The notes under the pieces were generated by a model that had not been told where the DNA came from, searched no databases, and was given only the letters and a program-made list of their open reading frames with translations. The translations under genes were made by a program, and so were the position numbers. This document shows positions 1 to 13,173 of a DNA stretch of 64,000 nt, one piece after another. The number at the start of each line of letters is the position of its first letter. The first letter of the stretch is position 1. Source of the DNA: Galerina marginata (Eukaryota > Basidiomycota > Agaricomycetes > Agaricales > Galerinaceae); NCBI GenBank assembly GCA_023014335.1, contig JAECYW010000002.1:1302001-1366000 (forward strand), written 5' to 3'.

Positions 1-360
1 GACAGAATTAATCCAAGCAAGGCAGGGAAATGGCGCCTGACTCGCCTTGTGCTTGATACCTGCCCTTTGATTCGCGTCATTCGAAGAGGTTAGGTATTCT
101 CGGAGGTCAAAATGATCGGGATATGCGCCGGCCCCCTTTTCAATGTCGTTTGCCGCAGTGGTAGATTCAGTCGATTTGCTGGTGCTCCTCGCCGCCTCCG
201 ATCGGATTGTAAGCTGCCTCGAGAGTTCGTTGAATTCCTTTTCTGCTCGAGCAACATCTACATGGTGGGGATTGGACCCCTGGGAAGTATCAATGATAGC
301 ATGGACATTATCTCGAGGGTCGGTGAAATTTCCGCCCTCTACTTTTCGGAGGTCAGTCAT
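1..360 (-). CDS. PDR-type ABC transporter, N-terminal fragment (runs off the left edge)
   Basis: Reverse-strand open frame starting at the ATG at 360 and still open at position 1. About 113 codons precede a likely boundary near position 23. The protein begins MTDLRKVEGG and contains EFNELSRQLTIRSEAAR, then DIEKG, then FDLREYLTSSNDANQRAGIK. That last block is the characteristic pre-NBD segment of fungal pleiotropic drug resistance (ABCG) transporters, which export xenobiotics and lipids across the plasma membrane. Neither nucleotide-binding fold nor any membrane segment lies in the window, so completeness cannot be judged. The expected continuation (HKHVGVxWEDL) is not seen after HK. The sequence there reads AAG followed by GCGAGT, which could be a GC-type donor or simply the last bases of an exon. 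The family call rests on this short N-terminal signature only. The segment 361-2826 would contain its promoter. Confidence 0.7.
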   Translation of the reverse strand, partial: MTDLRKVEGGNFTDPRDNVHAIIDTSQGSNPHHVDVARAEKEFNELSRQLTIRSEAARSTSKSTESTTAANDIEKGAGAYPDHFDLREYLTSSNDANQRAGIKHKASQAPFPCLAWINSV

Positions 361-2826
361 CTGTTGCACGTCGAGAGAGCGACCTTACGAAGTAGGGATT
401 CCAAAAGTTCAGTGATTATATATATGTTTAGGCACCCTGACGCATGAACAACCCTCAACCATGCGAACCCCTTTTAGCAAGGACCGTGTCATCGAAAACC
501 TCCGGCAACATCTGGCCACACTGACTCAGAACAAGCCGGTTCCGGAGCAACCCCCGCTGCAAAAGGATTGCAAGAAATGCACATTGCCTCGATTCTGCGT
601 ATCTTAAGTATAGCAGTGCGCGACAGATAAGCTATTCACCTCAAGGACTTCTTCAGGTTAGCCACGTTCATGATCGCGGAAATTATTGGATCATGAGAGT
701 TGCTGAGGCATCTTGCTTTGTAACTCAATTTGTAAAACCATCTTACGCCTTAAAACTTAAAACGGCCCGATCGAGATATAACACCTTCGAATTTTCAAAA
801 TGCCATAGCTAACAGGACTGTGGTGATACATATTTAGTGGTAACACTCACTTGTTGTACTTTCTCAACTCCTGCTATTCCCGCCAATACCATTCACAATA
901 TGTCAATACCTATGGAGCTGAAATGTTTGACCTGGGGATAACCTGGGGATTTGTTTGAAAATTGGCTTGGACGGGAAACCAGGCTAGAAGCGCTATCGAT
1001 CGGTTGACTAAAATGCTGGCTGATCATAATCGTTAAGGTCCGTATTGTGAAAACGCTTGGTGCTTTACAAAGCTGAAATCCCCTTGCACTTACACACCCA
1101 CTGCAGTGGCGCCTTGACAAACCAGTGTTAATTGCTAATACAAATGATGAAGTCCCGACTCTGCCGAGTTGAGTCAGTCCCCACCGCGCCCGACGGTTCC
1201 GATGAACATGGTTGCGGTCTTAGGGAAAGCTTGAGACAGTTCAAAAGTATCGCTAAAGTATCGCACAACATTTTGCGAATTGCTCTGTGATAACCTATGT
1301 ATATGCAATTGCGATGATAAGTACGTGAAAACTTTTATGTGTGACTTACACCTGATCAATCTCCACCTAGGTAATGTGCAACTTGAAAGAAGTAGTAGTG
1401 TCTCGATAACTGGCTGTTTTTGTAAGGAGTCCGAATCGTTACTGTCCGACTAGAAACATCATCAGTATAATGAACTTCTCCCATTCCTCCAATAATCTTC
1501 ATCGCAGTCTACCTTTGATTAGTGCCATGGTCCACAAGGCAATGAGAGAGGTAACTAACCTTGTGGAAGTTGGTCGTTACATATAGAGTACTGTCTGTGA
1601 CTGTGACATTTTGTGACCCATCCAACTTTGGCACTCAACAAAGATTCCCCTCACTTTAATTTCTAAATTTGGTGAAAGGCAAGTTCTAAAAGGCATCTTA
1701 GTACTTTCTTATCTAATCTAGACCGTGTTTTATGGTAATATGGTTGGCTTATGGGGTACACAATTCCCTGATAATTAATGTGGGGTTCAGTTAACCGGTA
1801 CCGTCTTTCGTTCTAAAGACGCAGATTGCTGTGCGTTATATAAAATTGCAGGTGTTAGTGCTCGGTAAACTGGCTGTTTCCGTATGGGACCCCGTCAGTA
1901 TAATAAACTCCTCCTCCAGGCCTAAGGATGTCGAGCTACGCTGTCAGACATCATTAATGCATCATTGTCTGAGCCGTCGACCGATTCCCAGCGCCGTTTA
2001 AAGTTTAGGTCGGCGCCTGCACATTGGCATTATTTGGCAAAAGCTTCACGATTCTCGGATGTGTCTTCGACTCTTCGTGAAAAACTTATACCGCCACACT
2101 GCTCTTGCTGTGCTACACGTCCGTGGATATCTTCTTCCGAGATGAAGACACTTAAGAAGATCCTCCGTGTGTGAAGGAGCCGCATTAATGTCAGTTGTCC
2201 AAAATATCAACCAATCGTGATTGAAGCTCCTTGACTTACCGTGGGTCGCGCTCCCTCTGGACATGCTTTCGGCTGTATATCTGATTCATGCCGATGACTA
2301 CTCCAGTTTCCTCGGGCAAATCTCTTGTACTTCCCCCTGCTTCGATATCTCCGCCCTGATCTGGCTGGCTTACATAGTCCATTCCAGGGGGTCCAGCCTT
2401 CGGATTCCCATCAAGTCTATAGAGCGGACGGCGTGCTTGATCTTCTACTGACACCTTTGACTTCGGATACGCTGGCATCTTTGACTGCCCAGAAAATTGT
2501 CCTTATACATGACTGATGATCTTCCACTTCACCCCAGTCGTGCTATCTTGTTCGTAAAATCATTTGCAAGGGCATCTGACGCCTGGACCTGGTCAACCGG
2601 ACGGAAAAGAAAAATCCGAAAGTATACAACTTCGGAAGAAAATACCATACATGTCTTCTCTCTATAATTTCCTGCGATGGACAGTTCGCCCTGACCAAGC
2701 ATCTCACGAAGTGTCAATGCGTCGAAGCCTTATGTCTATCCCGTTGATGGATCAATATTGCGGGCCTCTCATATACAAGAGTTAGTCGATCTGATCCACT
2801 TGCTCTCTTGCCATCCGTTCTCTGCC
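361..2826. other. Gene-poor stretch, 2.5 kb
   Basis: All open frames here are short, overlap on both strands and show no recognisable motif, signal peptide or plausible splice chain. The left part should contain the promoter of the transporter that begins at 360, and the right end the promoter of the GH128 gene. A diverged repeat pair is listed separately. I see no tRNA, no transposase and no terminal inverted repeats. Confidence 0.6.
1401..1920. repeat. Diverged direct repeat pair (about 1401-1490 and 1861-1920)
   Basis: Both segments share AACTGGCTGTTT followed by a CAGTATAATGAACTTC / CAGTATAATAAACTCC block and a CTCC-rich end. The first copy carries about 35 extra bases between the two shared blocks. 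The surroundings have no coding potential, so this looks like two relics of one short dispersed element or an old local duplication. No target-site duplication or terminal inverted repeat is evident. Confidence 0.55.
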
Positions 2827-4079
2827 ATGCTTGCCAGCGTTTCTTTCCTTTCTCTTGCATTATGGACATCGTTGGTGATAGCCCACAGCAAAAACCCAAA
2901 GCGTGGTATAGGCTATGCTGGTGACGTTCCCGGGGACGTGATTAACGCGAACCAGACGAACAGCATTATCTCATGGGAATACAATTGGTCCAACTTGCCT
3001 CCAGATTACCTCGCCACGTCAAATCTCAAATATATTCCAATGCAATGGGGGTCGGTGGGCATAGACAGTTTTCAAGATGATGTCAAAGCTCAAGGAGCTG
3101 ACACTATTCTGGTATGGCGCCTTTCTCATCGTAGTGATAAAGTCCCCCAACTCATTGGCGTTTAGGCGTTCAATGAGCCAGATTTTGTCAACGAATCTAA
3201 CATGCTCCCAGAGGATGCTGCCAAACTATGGATTCAATTTATCCAACCCCTCAAATCCCTGGGTATTCGCCTTGGAGGACCAGCAGTCACAGCCTCACCG
3301 ACGGGCCGACCTTGGCTAACATCTTTCCTCCAGGCATGCACGAACTGCACCATTGACTTCCTGCCTTTGCATTGGTAGGTCGTTTTCCTTCACTATCTCG
3401 CTACGCTGACAATTATCTCTGCTTAGGTATGGGTCAGGCACCGAGGGTTTCTATGGCTACATATGGGACGTCCACACCCAATTTCCGCAATATCCCATCT
3501 GGATTACCGAATATGCAGAAACCTCAACCAATGATTCAGGTTAGTAGACGTAGCGCCTCATTGATATCGCAAAACCTCTGAACGACTTTGGGCAGTTGTC
3601 TTGGATTTCATGAATCAAACAATCACCTACCTCGATACCCTGACCTGGATTGAGAGGTACTCCTGGTTTGGCTACTTTGTGAGTTGAACGGTTAACCCGC
3701 AGAGATTAATGACTGATTTCCTTTTCCAGCGACCGCGCCCAGATGTTCACTATAGTGAGTTCCCTGTTCTATGAACCCCGCAATTCGTTTCTGATGATCT
3801 ACAGATCTTTTGCGTGATGATGGAGGACTGAATGCGTTGGGGGAGCTTTATACCGGCGCTAAAACCGTCCACACTCAGAATATAACCACTGGACCCACTA
3901 GTACGTACAGGACTGTGAATGGCGCCGATAATCCCACACAGGCACCCGCGACCTCATGGCCGGCCCTGCTCAATTCGGCCCAAAGCGCTCGAGGGCCGAT
4001 GGCCTCTGGGCTACAGCTATCGTTCCTTGCGATCACATTAGCCAGTGGTTTCTTTGGCGTTCTGTGGACGACGTGGTAG
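2827..4079 (+). CDS. GH128 (Asl1-like) glucanase, secreted and GPI-anchored
   Basis: Predicted endo-beta-1,3-glucanase of the glycosyl hydrolase catalytic core family (GH128), acting on cell-wall glucan. Spliced product about 330 residues. A signal peptide (MLASVSFLSLALWTSLVIAH) is followed by KRGIGYAGD. The acid/base glutamate lies in AFNEPDF, after the first intron (3113-3164). Other hallmarks are RLGGPAVT, FLPLHWYG and the nucleophile block WITEYAET, then YSWFGYF. Five short introns join these in one frame. The C-terminus is Ser/Thr-rich and ends in a hydrophobic stretch (LSFLAITLASGFFGVLWTTW) directly before the stop, as expected for a GPI signal on a wall- or membrane-attached enzyme. 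The ATG at 2827 was chosen because it opens the signal peptide. Nothing looks broken. Confidence 0.9.
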
Positions 4080-4432
4080 GGATTTCTTTTGTAAACTTTT
4101 CCATGGACACTTTCGGTTATTTGTACAATTGCGCATATAGAATTAATGGGTCGAGACTCGATGGTTTGCTTTTGTACTACATCACACTCTTTTTTGGACG
4201 AACACACTCGTTAAATCTTGTTTTGTTACACCACCCGCTCCAATTTAATCTAATATACTTATGAAAAACCAAGCCGGTGTCGCGCTTCCCTTTCCCTCAC
4301 TTGTTGTTGACTACCACTTGCCGTTTAAAGCAGCACTGACCAAGTGTTTGGTGCGATGACTAAGCCATCCATTGATGTACAACTTGCAAGAGCATTTGAT
4401 CCACTGAGCACTCCAGCTTCAGCAACGCGACC

Positions 4433-5794
4433 ATGTTTAAACTCGTCTGTCTGTCTTTACTCTGGCTTGTCGAAAGCAGTCTGGCACACGGGGGTCATTC
4501 GAATACCGGCCCAGCACCTGGAGAAACAATTCAACAGTATGCTCAACGACACGTACGTCTTTGTTCAGCAGTCACTTTGACATTCCCCATGACCTGACCT
4601 TGAGCAAACAGATGTCTTCAGAGCATCACATGTGAGGCTTCATTCTATATTCCGCAGAGTAATTGGCGAACGAATTTCATCTTAGTGACTCCTTCGATGT
4701 CCGGAGCTTCTTCCAGTTGCATGACCTCAACAGGTACGGTGGTCACAGAATATCCAGGAGGGCCTATGTGCTTATACGTACTTAGAAATGGCTACTGGGA
4801 AAAGGACGAAATCGAAGCAATATATGGTGTGCACCATGTTTATTCGCAGAAGAAATCAAAGGTCCGTTATCGCAACTGTTCTATCACCGATAGACCTGAA
4901 CTTCGGCCTTAGGATGAAGTCGAACACCAAAAGAAGGCTGAGCACATTGTTACAGCCGTTCTTCAACGCCTTGATCTTAATGGTGACGGTCTCATTACGG
5001 CAGAAGAGCTGGAGCAGGTCGGCTTAGCAGGCTTGCCCAACTTCGATGGGCTTGGTGCAGAGGGTCACCATTATGATGTTGAGAGCGGTATGTGTTCCTC
5101 AAATCCCATATTGTCTCAGCTAACATGGTAAAATACTTTTACCCTTTGTTCTAGAATTCTTCCTCCACCACGAAGGTTTGAAAGGTTCACTCCTGGGACC
5201 ACACTGGCATGCTTACACTTTTCTTCGGGTGCAGAGCAGTTCCATTCCACCCCAGAAACACAAACAGATGAATCTTATACCCACCCAGAAGACATGGAAC
5301 ATTTTGCCCAGCATGAATCAATTGAACGTAAGGAGGCTGAACGAGAAGCCAAGTTTCAGGGTGTCACCGTCGAAGAAGTCCTCAAATCACAAGAAGAAGC
5401 TGCCGCCGCCGCCGCAAAACACGAAAAACCCCCAGGTGTTGAGGAAGGCGCGCAACCCGCAGTCCCTATGTCGAAGCCCGTAACACGCGTAACTCCTCCA
5501 GAGAAACAGGAACCGGAAGTCAAATTTAAAGGTGCCAGCAGTGAAGGTGCTCGAAAAGGGGAATGGGGTACAGGCGAAGGAGGCTACAAGCCACCCACGG
5601 AGCCAAGTGACAAAATGAGGTCGGTTTATATCATTTACTTGGATACTGACCAATTGAGTTATGATTGTCGTGCTGCAGGAAAAACCTCCCTTATAAGGTA
5701 TTGTTCACTTTTCTTCCTTTTCGTAGGAGTCTAAGTGCTGAAGCAGAGTACGCGTATGCAGTATAAGTTCCGCCGCAACTGGGGAGATTTCTGA
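4433..5794 (+). CDS. Secreted EF-hand protein, nucleobindin/Ssp120-like
   Basis: A secretory-pathway calcium-binding protein. It starts with a signal peptide (MFKLVCLSLLWLVESSLAHG). A 20-bp micro-exon (4612-4631) and short exons give EHHIDSFDVRSFFQLHDLNR. Two EF-hand loops follow, DLNRNGYWEKDEIE and DLNGDGLITAEEL, both with the expected acidic ligands. After that comes an acidic, Ala/Glu-rich helical region (AEREAKFQGVTVEEVLKSQ) and a conserved C-terminus NLPYKYKFRRNWGDF ending in TGA at 5792. The last intron was placed at 5698-5761 because it yields that family ending; reading through gives an unrelated tail. About 270 residues and seven or eight short introns. Likely an ER/Golgi cargo or sorting factor, by analogy with yeast Ssp120 and animal nucleobindins. 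It sits 350 bp downstream of the GH128 gene on the same strand, with no evidence of co-regulation. Confidence 0.85.
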
Positions 5795-6025
5795 AATATA
5801 TCCTATCCTGTCATACCTACGTATTACGTCGGGATTCATTTTGATTAGCCCTGCTCTCTGTATTCGCTACGTAACTTATCATCTTTGTGTGTTGGATGTG
5901 TCAAATGCACGGAGGGAATCGTTATCCGTTTGGCACAACCCTGAGGCCTCAGGTATCTCGCTTTATAGGTCACTACTAACCCAGGAAATAAATAAAATAG
6001 GGTGAAATTAATCTAGGACTAGGAT

Positions 6026-9000
6026 TTATCGACCATCAAACATATCGTCCATAATGCTCCTCTCCACATCTTCCCAGTCAATATTACCACCACTCGCATA
6101 CACGCTCTCATATGATGATATACTAACATTGGAAAAGAATGGCACCAGGTCTCTCAGACTTTCGATTTGCCGCAATTGTGCCAAAATCGGCCTTCGCATT
6201 GCTCGTTGTTCCTGTGCGGTCGTACTTTCAACATGTGTTCCATTAGAATCCTGCGTGGCAGATTTGTTAGTGGTGTGTGAGTGAGATATAGCTATCACAT
6301 ACCCCAACCACCAAGGTCCCTGCAATTTCTGCCAGTTGGTCCATCATCGCCTCAGGTAGCCAGTCGTCGGGTCGATATACTGCGTCAACAGTGTCCGTAA
6401 TGAAGATCCATTGATGTCTATCATGGCAATGAGCAGCAGTAGAATGAAAAAAGGTTGTTCTGACATTTGAAACTCTTCCGTTTGCAGAACAAGGAGCGTG
6501 TCCAGACATTTACAAGCAGCTAGGATTAGCTGAAGGTCCTCGGATCCGTCTGCCGGTGGGGTTGTCATGGTTTGCTCGAAGATTCGATACTGAAATTGGA
6601 TCCATTGGATCAGTCTAATCCATATGATGCCCATCCCTCTGAGCTTACCATTTCAGTGAGGACAACCGGCCAAAAGCTCGTTAAATTGTGAGGCGATAGT
6701 CGACATAGGAGAACTCGAATGCATAAGAACACCTCGCTTTGAACCACAGGAGAGGAAACACTGCGAAATATGTCGACAAGTTTCTCTTGGATTGTTGGTA
6801 GCTGTGTCAAGAAATGATTTTTTTCTCCAGTGAAAATGACATAGGATAACCGCCGAAGGTTCAGTGATCGTAGTAACATTTCGTACTCGCGGTTAGTAAA
6901 GATGTTTGCGGAGGGAGCGTTCGCTACCTTGCCTATAAGCAGGGGCATTAGATTTTGAATTTAAACTTGCATCGAAAGCGCACCTAGTAACTCTGGCATC
7001 GCCGTTTTGTCAGTATCATACAAGACCTTCACGATAGGTCCCCATTTAGTTGCGTCATCAGGATTGCAATTGAATACCCTGTTGTCATTTAAGAGATCAG
7101 CGACAGGTGTCCTCCAAGACTTAAGTGCGGCAGGTATTCGGGTCATTTCTTGCAGAATCTGAGTCACTATGGCATCGACATCCATAGGCCTGAACGTCGA
7201 AGCTTGAGATAAAAAGAGTAGAAGGACGTTGTGATATCGCACCTAGCCTTGCCTCTCATCGCGGGGTTTATGATGTAATAAACGATGTTGTTGCAAGCAC
7301 TTATGATCTTGTCATTTTCCATTAAGAGCTTCCGCAAGTTCGGCAATGCAGATGTTGCGACAAAAGAGTTTATCTATGACCGACAGAGTAAACGTGAAGT
7401 AGAGAGGGATTTGAATAATCTTACTTGAGAAACAACTTCTATGGATGCTAGTTTAGGTGTTTCCGGTGGCATGGCGCCAGTTTCCATTTTTTCGTCAAGT
7501 CGGGAAGTCGAATCTGCGTGCAAAGGCCGTACCGCTATAGCGAGCGGTGGTTGGTGTTGATTTATTTAAGAGACTCACCATTCCGCGGAGCAGGCGACTC
7601 TCGACCACTGCCAATCGCCGATTCTTTGGTACTGCGCCGGATCCAAGAACCTTGATCTGTGAACCGTCCAACATAGATGACGCATGAATCTAGCAGTTTC
7701 CCGTAGCAATCCTGGGATCAAGCAATGAGCGGTAAGAGGCCAGGAATTTATGCATTACCCACCTGCAGTTCCTTTCGTATTTTACGATCTTCCATGGCAG
7801 TCGTTTGTGTGATCTTTTCAGCCAGGACACCCAGACACCTGATGGAAGTGAGTCTCGATCGGGATAATCAAATGGGTGTATTGACCTTAGGGCAGGAAAA
7901 TTATATGACTTGAAGTCTCTTGAAGTGCTCAGAATTTCCTTGACCAACTGTGTGTAACGTCCCCAAACTTGAATCGCAAGTGGGCCTTCAAGACGGCGAA
8001 GGTACTGCTCAAGAAATTTGAATAATATAACGTCGGTCCTGATTCCGTCGCACATGAGGTACATATTCGATACAAAAAGCAAAACTTACAGATTGGCATT
8101 GAGTGCTGGCTTCTTGCCTTTTTCCGACGAGCCAAGAATCCGGGTAGAGATGCTTTCGCATATCATATGGACGGCATTTTGCGCAGTAACGACGAGTACG
8201 TCCACAAGTTCGAATGCTGCATCGGGAGAGGACGCCGACAACTGGACAAGTTAGATAACATTTAGTCATATTATAATAGTCTCACTGTCATGTCCCTACT
8301 CCACCAATCCACAATAGACTCAAAGACTTCCACGCTCTGAACCCGAAACAAGTGTTCAAGCACGCGACGACAGCGGAGCCTTGCACGATTGTAGATCAAC
8401 GACAGAGAGTCGTCTTTGGCCGACCAGGGATGGCGAGCTTGCCAGATAAGGGAGGCCCATAGTGAATACAAAACACGTATTCCATCATCCAAGGACCGAT
8501 ATCCGGGAGACCGAGTCTATACAAACAGTTAGTGAAATTGGCCTTGGCATCTGGCAAGAAAATGTACTGTTAATTGTTCCATGTGGTTGGAAGAGCTTGA
8601 CTCAGAGCTGAACACATTGGACACATAGCCGAGTAAACCACTGGTCTCTGTTGCACTTTTCTCCAAAGTAGTCGGTTCGTCTTCAGAGGTGTCCAATTCC
8701 GACGTATATGCGAGGCTCAAGAGAATCAAACGCTCGAGTGCATTGAGGAACATAATGAGCTCGGCATCTGTGACACTAGATTGCAGGTCATCGGCATATT
8801 CGCCCTTCTGGTTTCCGACCTTTAAGACGTCGCCTAGTGCCAAGAGGGTCTGACGACATAGGCAATCGTTGAGGGGGGTGACAACAGCCTGTAGAGCGGG
8901 TTGGAATTGAGGCACTGCCATGAGAATAAAATCTAGCCAGTGCTGTAAAACGGGGCGATTACTACGGGTCGAAATGCCATCCACCAGAGTTTGCACCATG

Positions 9001-12000
9001 AGAGGGTTCATCGGATAACGAATTGCAGGATCCACAGTGTTGTCTTGAATGCCTCCGAGGCCGCTTTCCAGGACATTGTCATCTTGTTTATTAGCTGCAG
9101 CTCGTCGAGACGACTCCAACTGAGAGGTGGCTACGGAAATAACAGAGTGCAGTAGGTGTAGCCATTTGTTCTGGAGATCCAGACGATTCATGTGGATAGA
9201 GAAGTAAAGCTTTCCGATCGCGGTCGCCTCTATGCTTTCAACGGAGACAGTTTCAATCTCTCCGCGTGAAACGATGACCTGAAGTAACTCGATGGCATTT
9301 GCCTGGATGGCAATGTTGAGAGATTGTGTCGAAGAAGCCCATGAAGGTTTTGGCTCTGACTGTACAAAACTGATGTAAAGACGTCAGCTCTTTCGCCGTG
9401 TAGAGGATGCGAATCTTACCGAAGGAGGATTTCGATAATCACGTCGAGATACGACGAGTCAGGGTCAACCAAACTACCTGTGAACCCGGTTACCACGTTA
9501 CCACATTACCAAGCCATATAATTTCATAGCACGTACTGTAAGACACCCTCTGTACAAAGCCAGGGTGATTTGAACGTTTGAACGAGGAGGTTCGTGCTGC
9601 TTTGGCGAAGCCTTGGCCCCCAAAAGAGACAACAGATAACAGGGTTTCCATGAGGTGGTTTACAAGGCGATGGTCAAAGGGGCGTTCATATAAAAAGCCT
9701 GCAAGTTCTCTTCCACGGACTTTGAAAGTTGTTGAAATTCTTAGAATTGACGGGTCAAGTAAGTCGTACAGTATAGGATCCAGGACCCTGGCCATTTTCA
9801 GCAGCGTGTTTTGAAGAAATGGGCTGGATTGGCGCACCTGAGATATGATTTGAGACTGCATCGCATCCATGTTTCACCAATGCGGCGGAGAGTAGGGTTA
9901 TCACTTTTTAGGGTATCGAGGACTATCATCATAGGGACCTTGAAATTAAAACCCGGCATTTGGCTGTCCTCTTGTTGAAAGAACTGGTCAAGAAACGCAG
10001 AAAGTTCTGGTTATTGGACTCACCGGTAAGTCGCCAAATAACGCCAAAAGCCTCATAAGCTTCGGGCGTATTGTGGGATTCAGGAGAAGTCATTGTCTGG
10101 GCCACAATGGATTCAACATGCGAACGGGTTGTTGATGCTTGCAGGGACCATATTAAATTGACCGCGCGAACATGATACGCTGTGAAGTCGGGGTGTAAAT
10201 ACTTTAAAAGTTTGCTGACCATTTTGTACATAATCGGCCGCTCATCTATGGAAAGTTTAGGCACCAAATGTTGACTTTGATGAAGAGTTATCGCCACAGT
10301 GATTAGTCGGTCAACGGTTGTGAAAGTTGCGGTCTTAAAAGGTGTGCATGAGCCATGGATCATAATGGAGCAGATAAAAGAACCAACTTCATATTCAAAA
10401 CTAGAAAGAAGAATGTTAAGCCAGTCCTTTGGGTTCCACGAAAGATTGATGGCTGTGTTTAATCTTCCAACGAGAGTGTTGATCAACGTCATTGTCCGGG
10501 AAAGAGATTCTCGCAAGACTGGAGCGTGTCGAGGTTCCTTCAAGAGGCAGTTTGTATAGCATTCACTCAAGGACATTAGAGATTGAAAACAGGATACAAA
10601 GGGACCCGTTGAGATTTTGGTTGCAGTTGACGTCGTTGTCGACTTGCCAGCAATCTTGAAGAAAGCGCAGGCGAAGTCCAACGGCCTTTCCTTGCTACTT
10701 TCAGACCCAAATGTCGTTTCCGGACGCTGCAAGAGACCGGAGTATGGTATTTGCTCAAGCATGGCTTCTAATAGTCGCCAAGTTGCACAGATCGATCCAT
10801 GCGTCGCCATATGAAGATCTGCCTGTATTTCAGACTGAAGAACCAATGTTTAACATGGAGACAGTGGAGCATGCAGAAATAAAGAAACGTGCGTTTAGGA
10901 GATCAATTATAGCTGCAAAGATGATGGGCAGATGAATAGTTTGAATTTCTTCATCTTGTGAGAATGAGTGGAGAACGAAATGAACTAATTGGATTGCCTG
11001 AAATAATGATCAGAACGGGAGACATCGGTAATTTTATATGCCAATATACCTCCACGCGACTCCCATCTCCTGAAATTTCTTCGAAGACCGTCGAAAGAAG
11101 GTGCTTCCATAGTATCTGCGGCTCAACAGCTTCATAGAGCGTGCTAGCAGTCATGGTTAACTTTGTGCTGCAGTCAATAAGAAACCTCGAAAAGATAAAA
11201 ACAGGACAAACATCTTCGCCGCCTTCTGTAGGGTGCTGGACTAGATGCATTATGGCTTTGAAGGCATCATACACGATGGTTTCCGTCAAGATGGCACCGA
11301 TCTCCCATTTATCAAGTAAGGAAATGAATATTTTAAAGGGCCTCGACTCTGCATATTCGCCTGAGGGGGAGACCATCTCGTTCTGCGGTCCAAAGCACGA
11401 TCAGAGAGTAAAAAAGGAAGTGAAAAAAGCAAACCTTCAGGGCAGAGCTTAGAAGCTCAAGGCCATTATCTTTCAGATAAGCAATTTGGGAGTCGTTCTT
11501 CTCATCAGGCCCCAGAAGCCAGGTATACAGTCGGCGATTTAACGAGAGATCGCGGCGTAATACAACACCAGTAGCCGCCCGCATCAATATTAAGCGGTCG
11601 TCACTCTGGGCCTTCCGAATGGTGTGGCTATCCACTCGCATACTTTGAAGCAGTATATCAAGAGCGGCCCTTCGCACAAGAAGATTTTCATCTTCTAAAG
11701 CTGAAGCAAAGGCACGGATCATTAAGCCAATATCCTTTCCAACAACGTCCGAGATGTCTAATAGGTCATTATTATCAGCGGTCAGTTCTTCGTCGGAAAG
11801 CACCAAGAGCAACATACCCTCATCTGGATTTAAACGTGGTAGGCGACGGGCAAGGAAGTTGAGTGACGTTCCTCGAGCAGAAGGTGTCGTCAACATGATT
11901 AGCCATATATTTTGGAAGAAAAACGGTATCGAGACTGCACCCGACAGTCGATCTAGCAGGTTCAAGACCTAGAAGAGAATTGCTTCAAAATCCAACAACC

Positions 12001-12827
12001 ACACTAGGCAGAGAAAAAAAACCTTCTCAAAAAATTCTCCGGTTTCTTCTTCCAATCCAGGCAGCAATGAAAGAATAAAAGACTTCATTATCGGTCGAAG
12101 GCCTATCTGTAAGGGAAGGTAATGGGTGTCATAGATGTTGAGGAGTGTAGGCTAAGATGATTTGTCAGTGAGCAGTGACATATAAAATCAATAAGTTCTT
12201 GTACTTTGACAGACGTAGCGGCATATTCAAAGAATGGGAACAGCCCTGAAGACCACAGCGAAAGATCACCTTTCAGGCCATCTGCCTTCAATCGTACGAA
12301 ATGTCAGTATAGAAGGGATTTAATGGAGGGAAACGAAACACACGCCCAGAACGGCTAGTATATGTATATACACGTCTAGCGCACGCTGGTGAACACCCGT
12401 CGGTAGAGCTGGGTTTAGACATTGGGCCAGGCGTTTGGCGACTATCAACTTGCGCGGGATCTCCTTGAATTGCATATAGGATTGGAATGTCTTTGCAACG
12501 ACCTTAGCATAAGGCGTTCGTTGAAGAAATTAATGTCACACCTTAAGTAGTTGCTTGAGAAACGCGATACAATCGGCCCATTCATGAACATTATCGAAGG
12601 AGTTGAGGCACTTCTCAACCTGTTGAATGTATTTCTTGTACTTTGGGTCGGAGGCGTAAGCTTGGAGAGCGATGGCTAAAGATTCAGTTCGTTAATTAAT
12701 TCCCCGTATATATACGGGTTTCTTACTGCGTTCAGGTTGTCCTCACAGTGACGGAAGCAGGACTTTTCTTCGTAGTGAGCTTGCCTGACCCTTGAATTCC
12801 GGAAATTGAAGGAGGGTCGGTGGACAT
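6026..12827 (-). CDS. DOP1: DOP1/Dopey family protein (endosome-Golgi trafficking scaffold)
   Basis: A very large multi-exon gene encoding roughly 1,900 residues, similar in size to yeast Dop1 (about 1,700). The N-terminal Dopey domain is clear: DPKYKKYIQQVEKCL, EWADCIAFLKQLLK, IPRKLIVAKRLAQCLNPALP, GVHQRALDVYIHILAVLG and SLWSSGLFPFFEYA. Long helical-repeat exons follow (NLLDRLSGAVSIPFFFQN; PTEGGEDVCPVFIFSRFL). The protein ends with an acidic tail WEDVERSIMDDMFDG. Dop1 works with Mon2 and Neo1-type flippases at endosomes and the Golgi, and is essential in yeast. Two splice junctions do not keep frame. Exon 1 (ATG at 12827, ending about 12747) is one base out of phase with the exon carrying DPKYKK. 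The junction near 10840-10895 (after IIDLLNA, before SEIQADLHMATHG) is also one base off. Either I mis-assigned sites or the sequence has indels. Family identity is secure; exact exons are not. Confidence 0.88.
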
Positions 12828-13173
12828 TATTGCCCACTACCAGCTATACAATAAAAGAGGGGAAAGTCAAGGTGATTAAGAATGGACAGGAACAAGAAAG
12901 GAAAGGTGTGGGCTAGAAGCGAAAGTAGGACATTGACATGACGCGACTGGCTGCTACGCAGCTTCGGACTGTGGCTAAAGTCACGGGCTCCCGTGACACG
13001 TCGAGCGCTCATAAACTTAAAAGTTCAGTCGCGTGCAACTCGCGTCCATATTCTACACAGTAACATGGACAATAGATATATTAAACCGTTTTGAGGCAAG
13101 AAATCACAATTATACGAAACCAAAAGGTGTATATAACCAACCTCGTCATCAAATAAATTTAAGAAAGGTAGTA
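12828..13173. other. Region upstream of DOP1, no gene
   Basis: This should hold the DOP1 promoter and 5' leader, then the 3' flank of the next reverse-strand gene, which ends at 13174. A 61-codon reverse frame beginning at 13012 overlaps the DOP1 start. It could contribute an upstream exon, but its splice signals are weak. Confidence 0.4.

Noticed and set aside
12827..13012. 61-codon reverse ORF as a separate gene upstream of DOP1
   Set aside because: It overlaps the DOP1 start, has no motif and is more simply 5' leader sequence.
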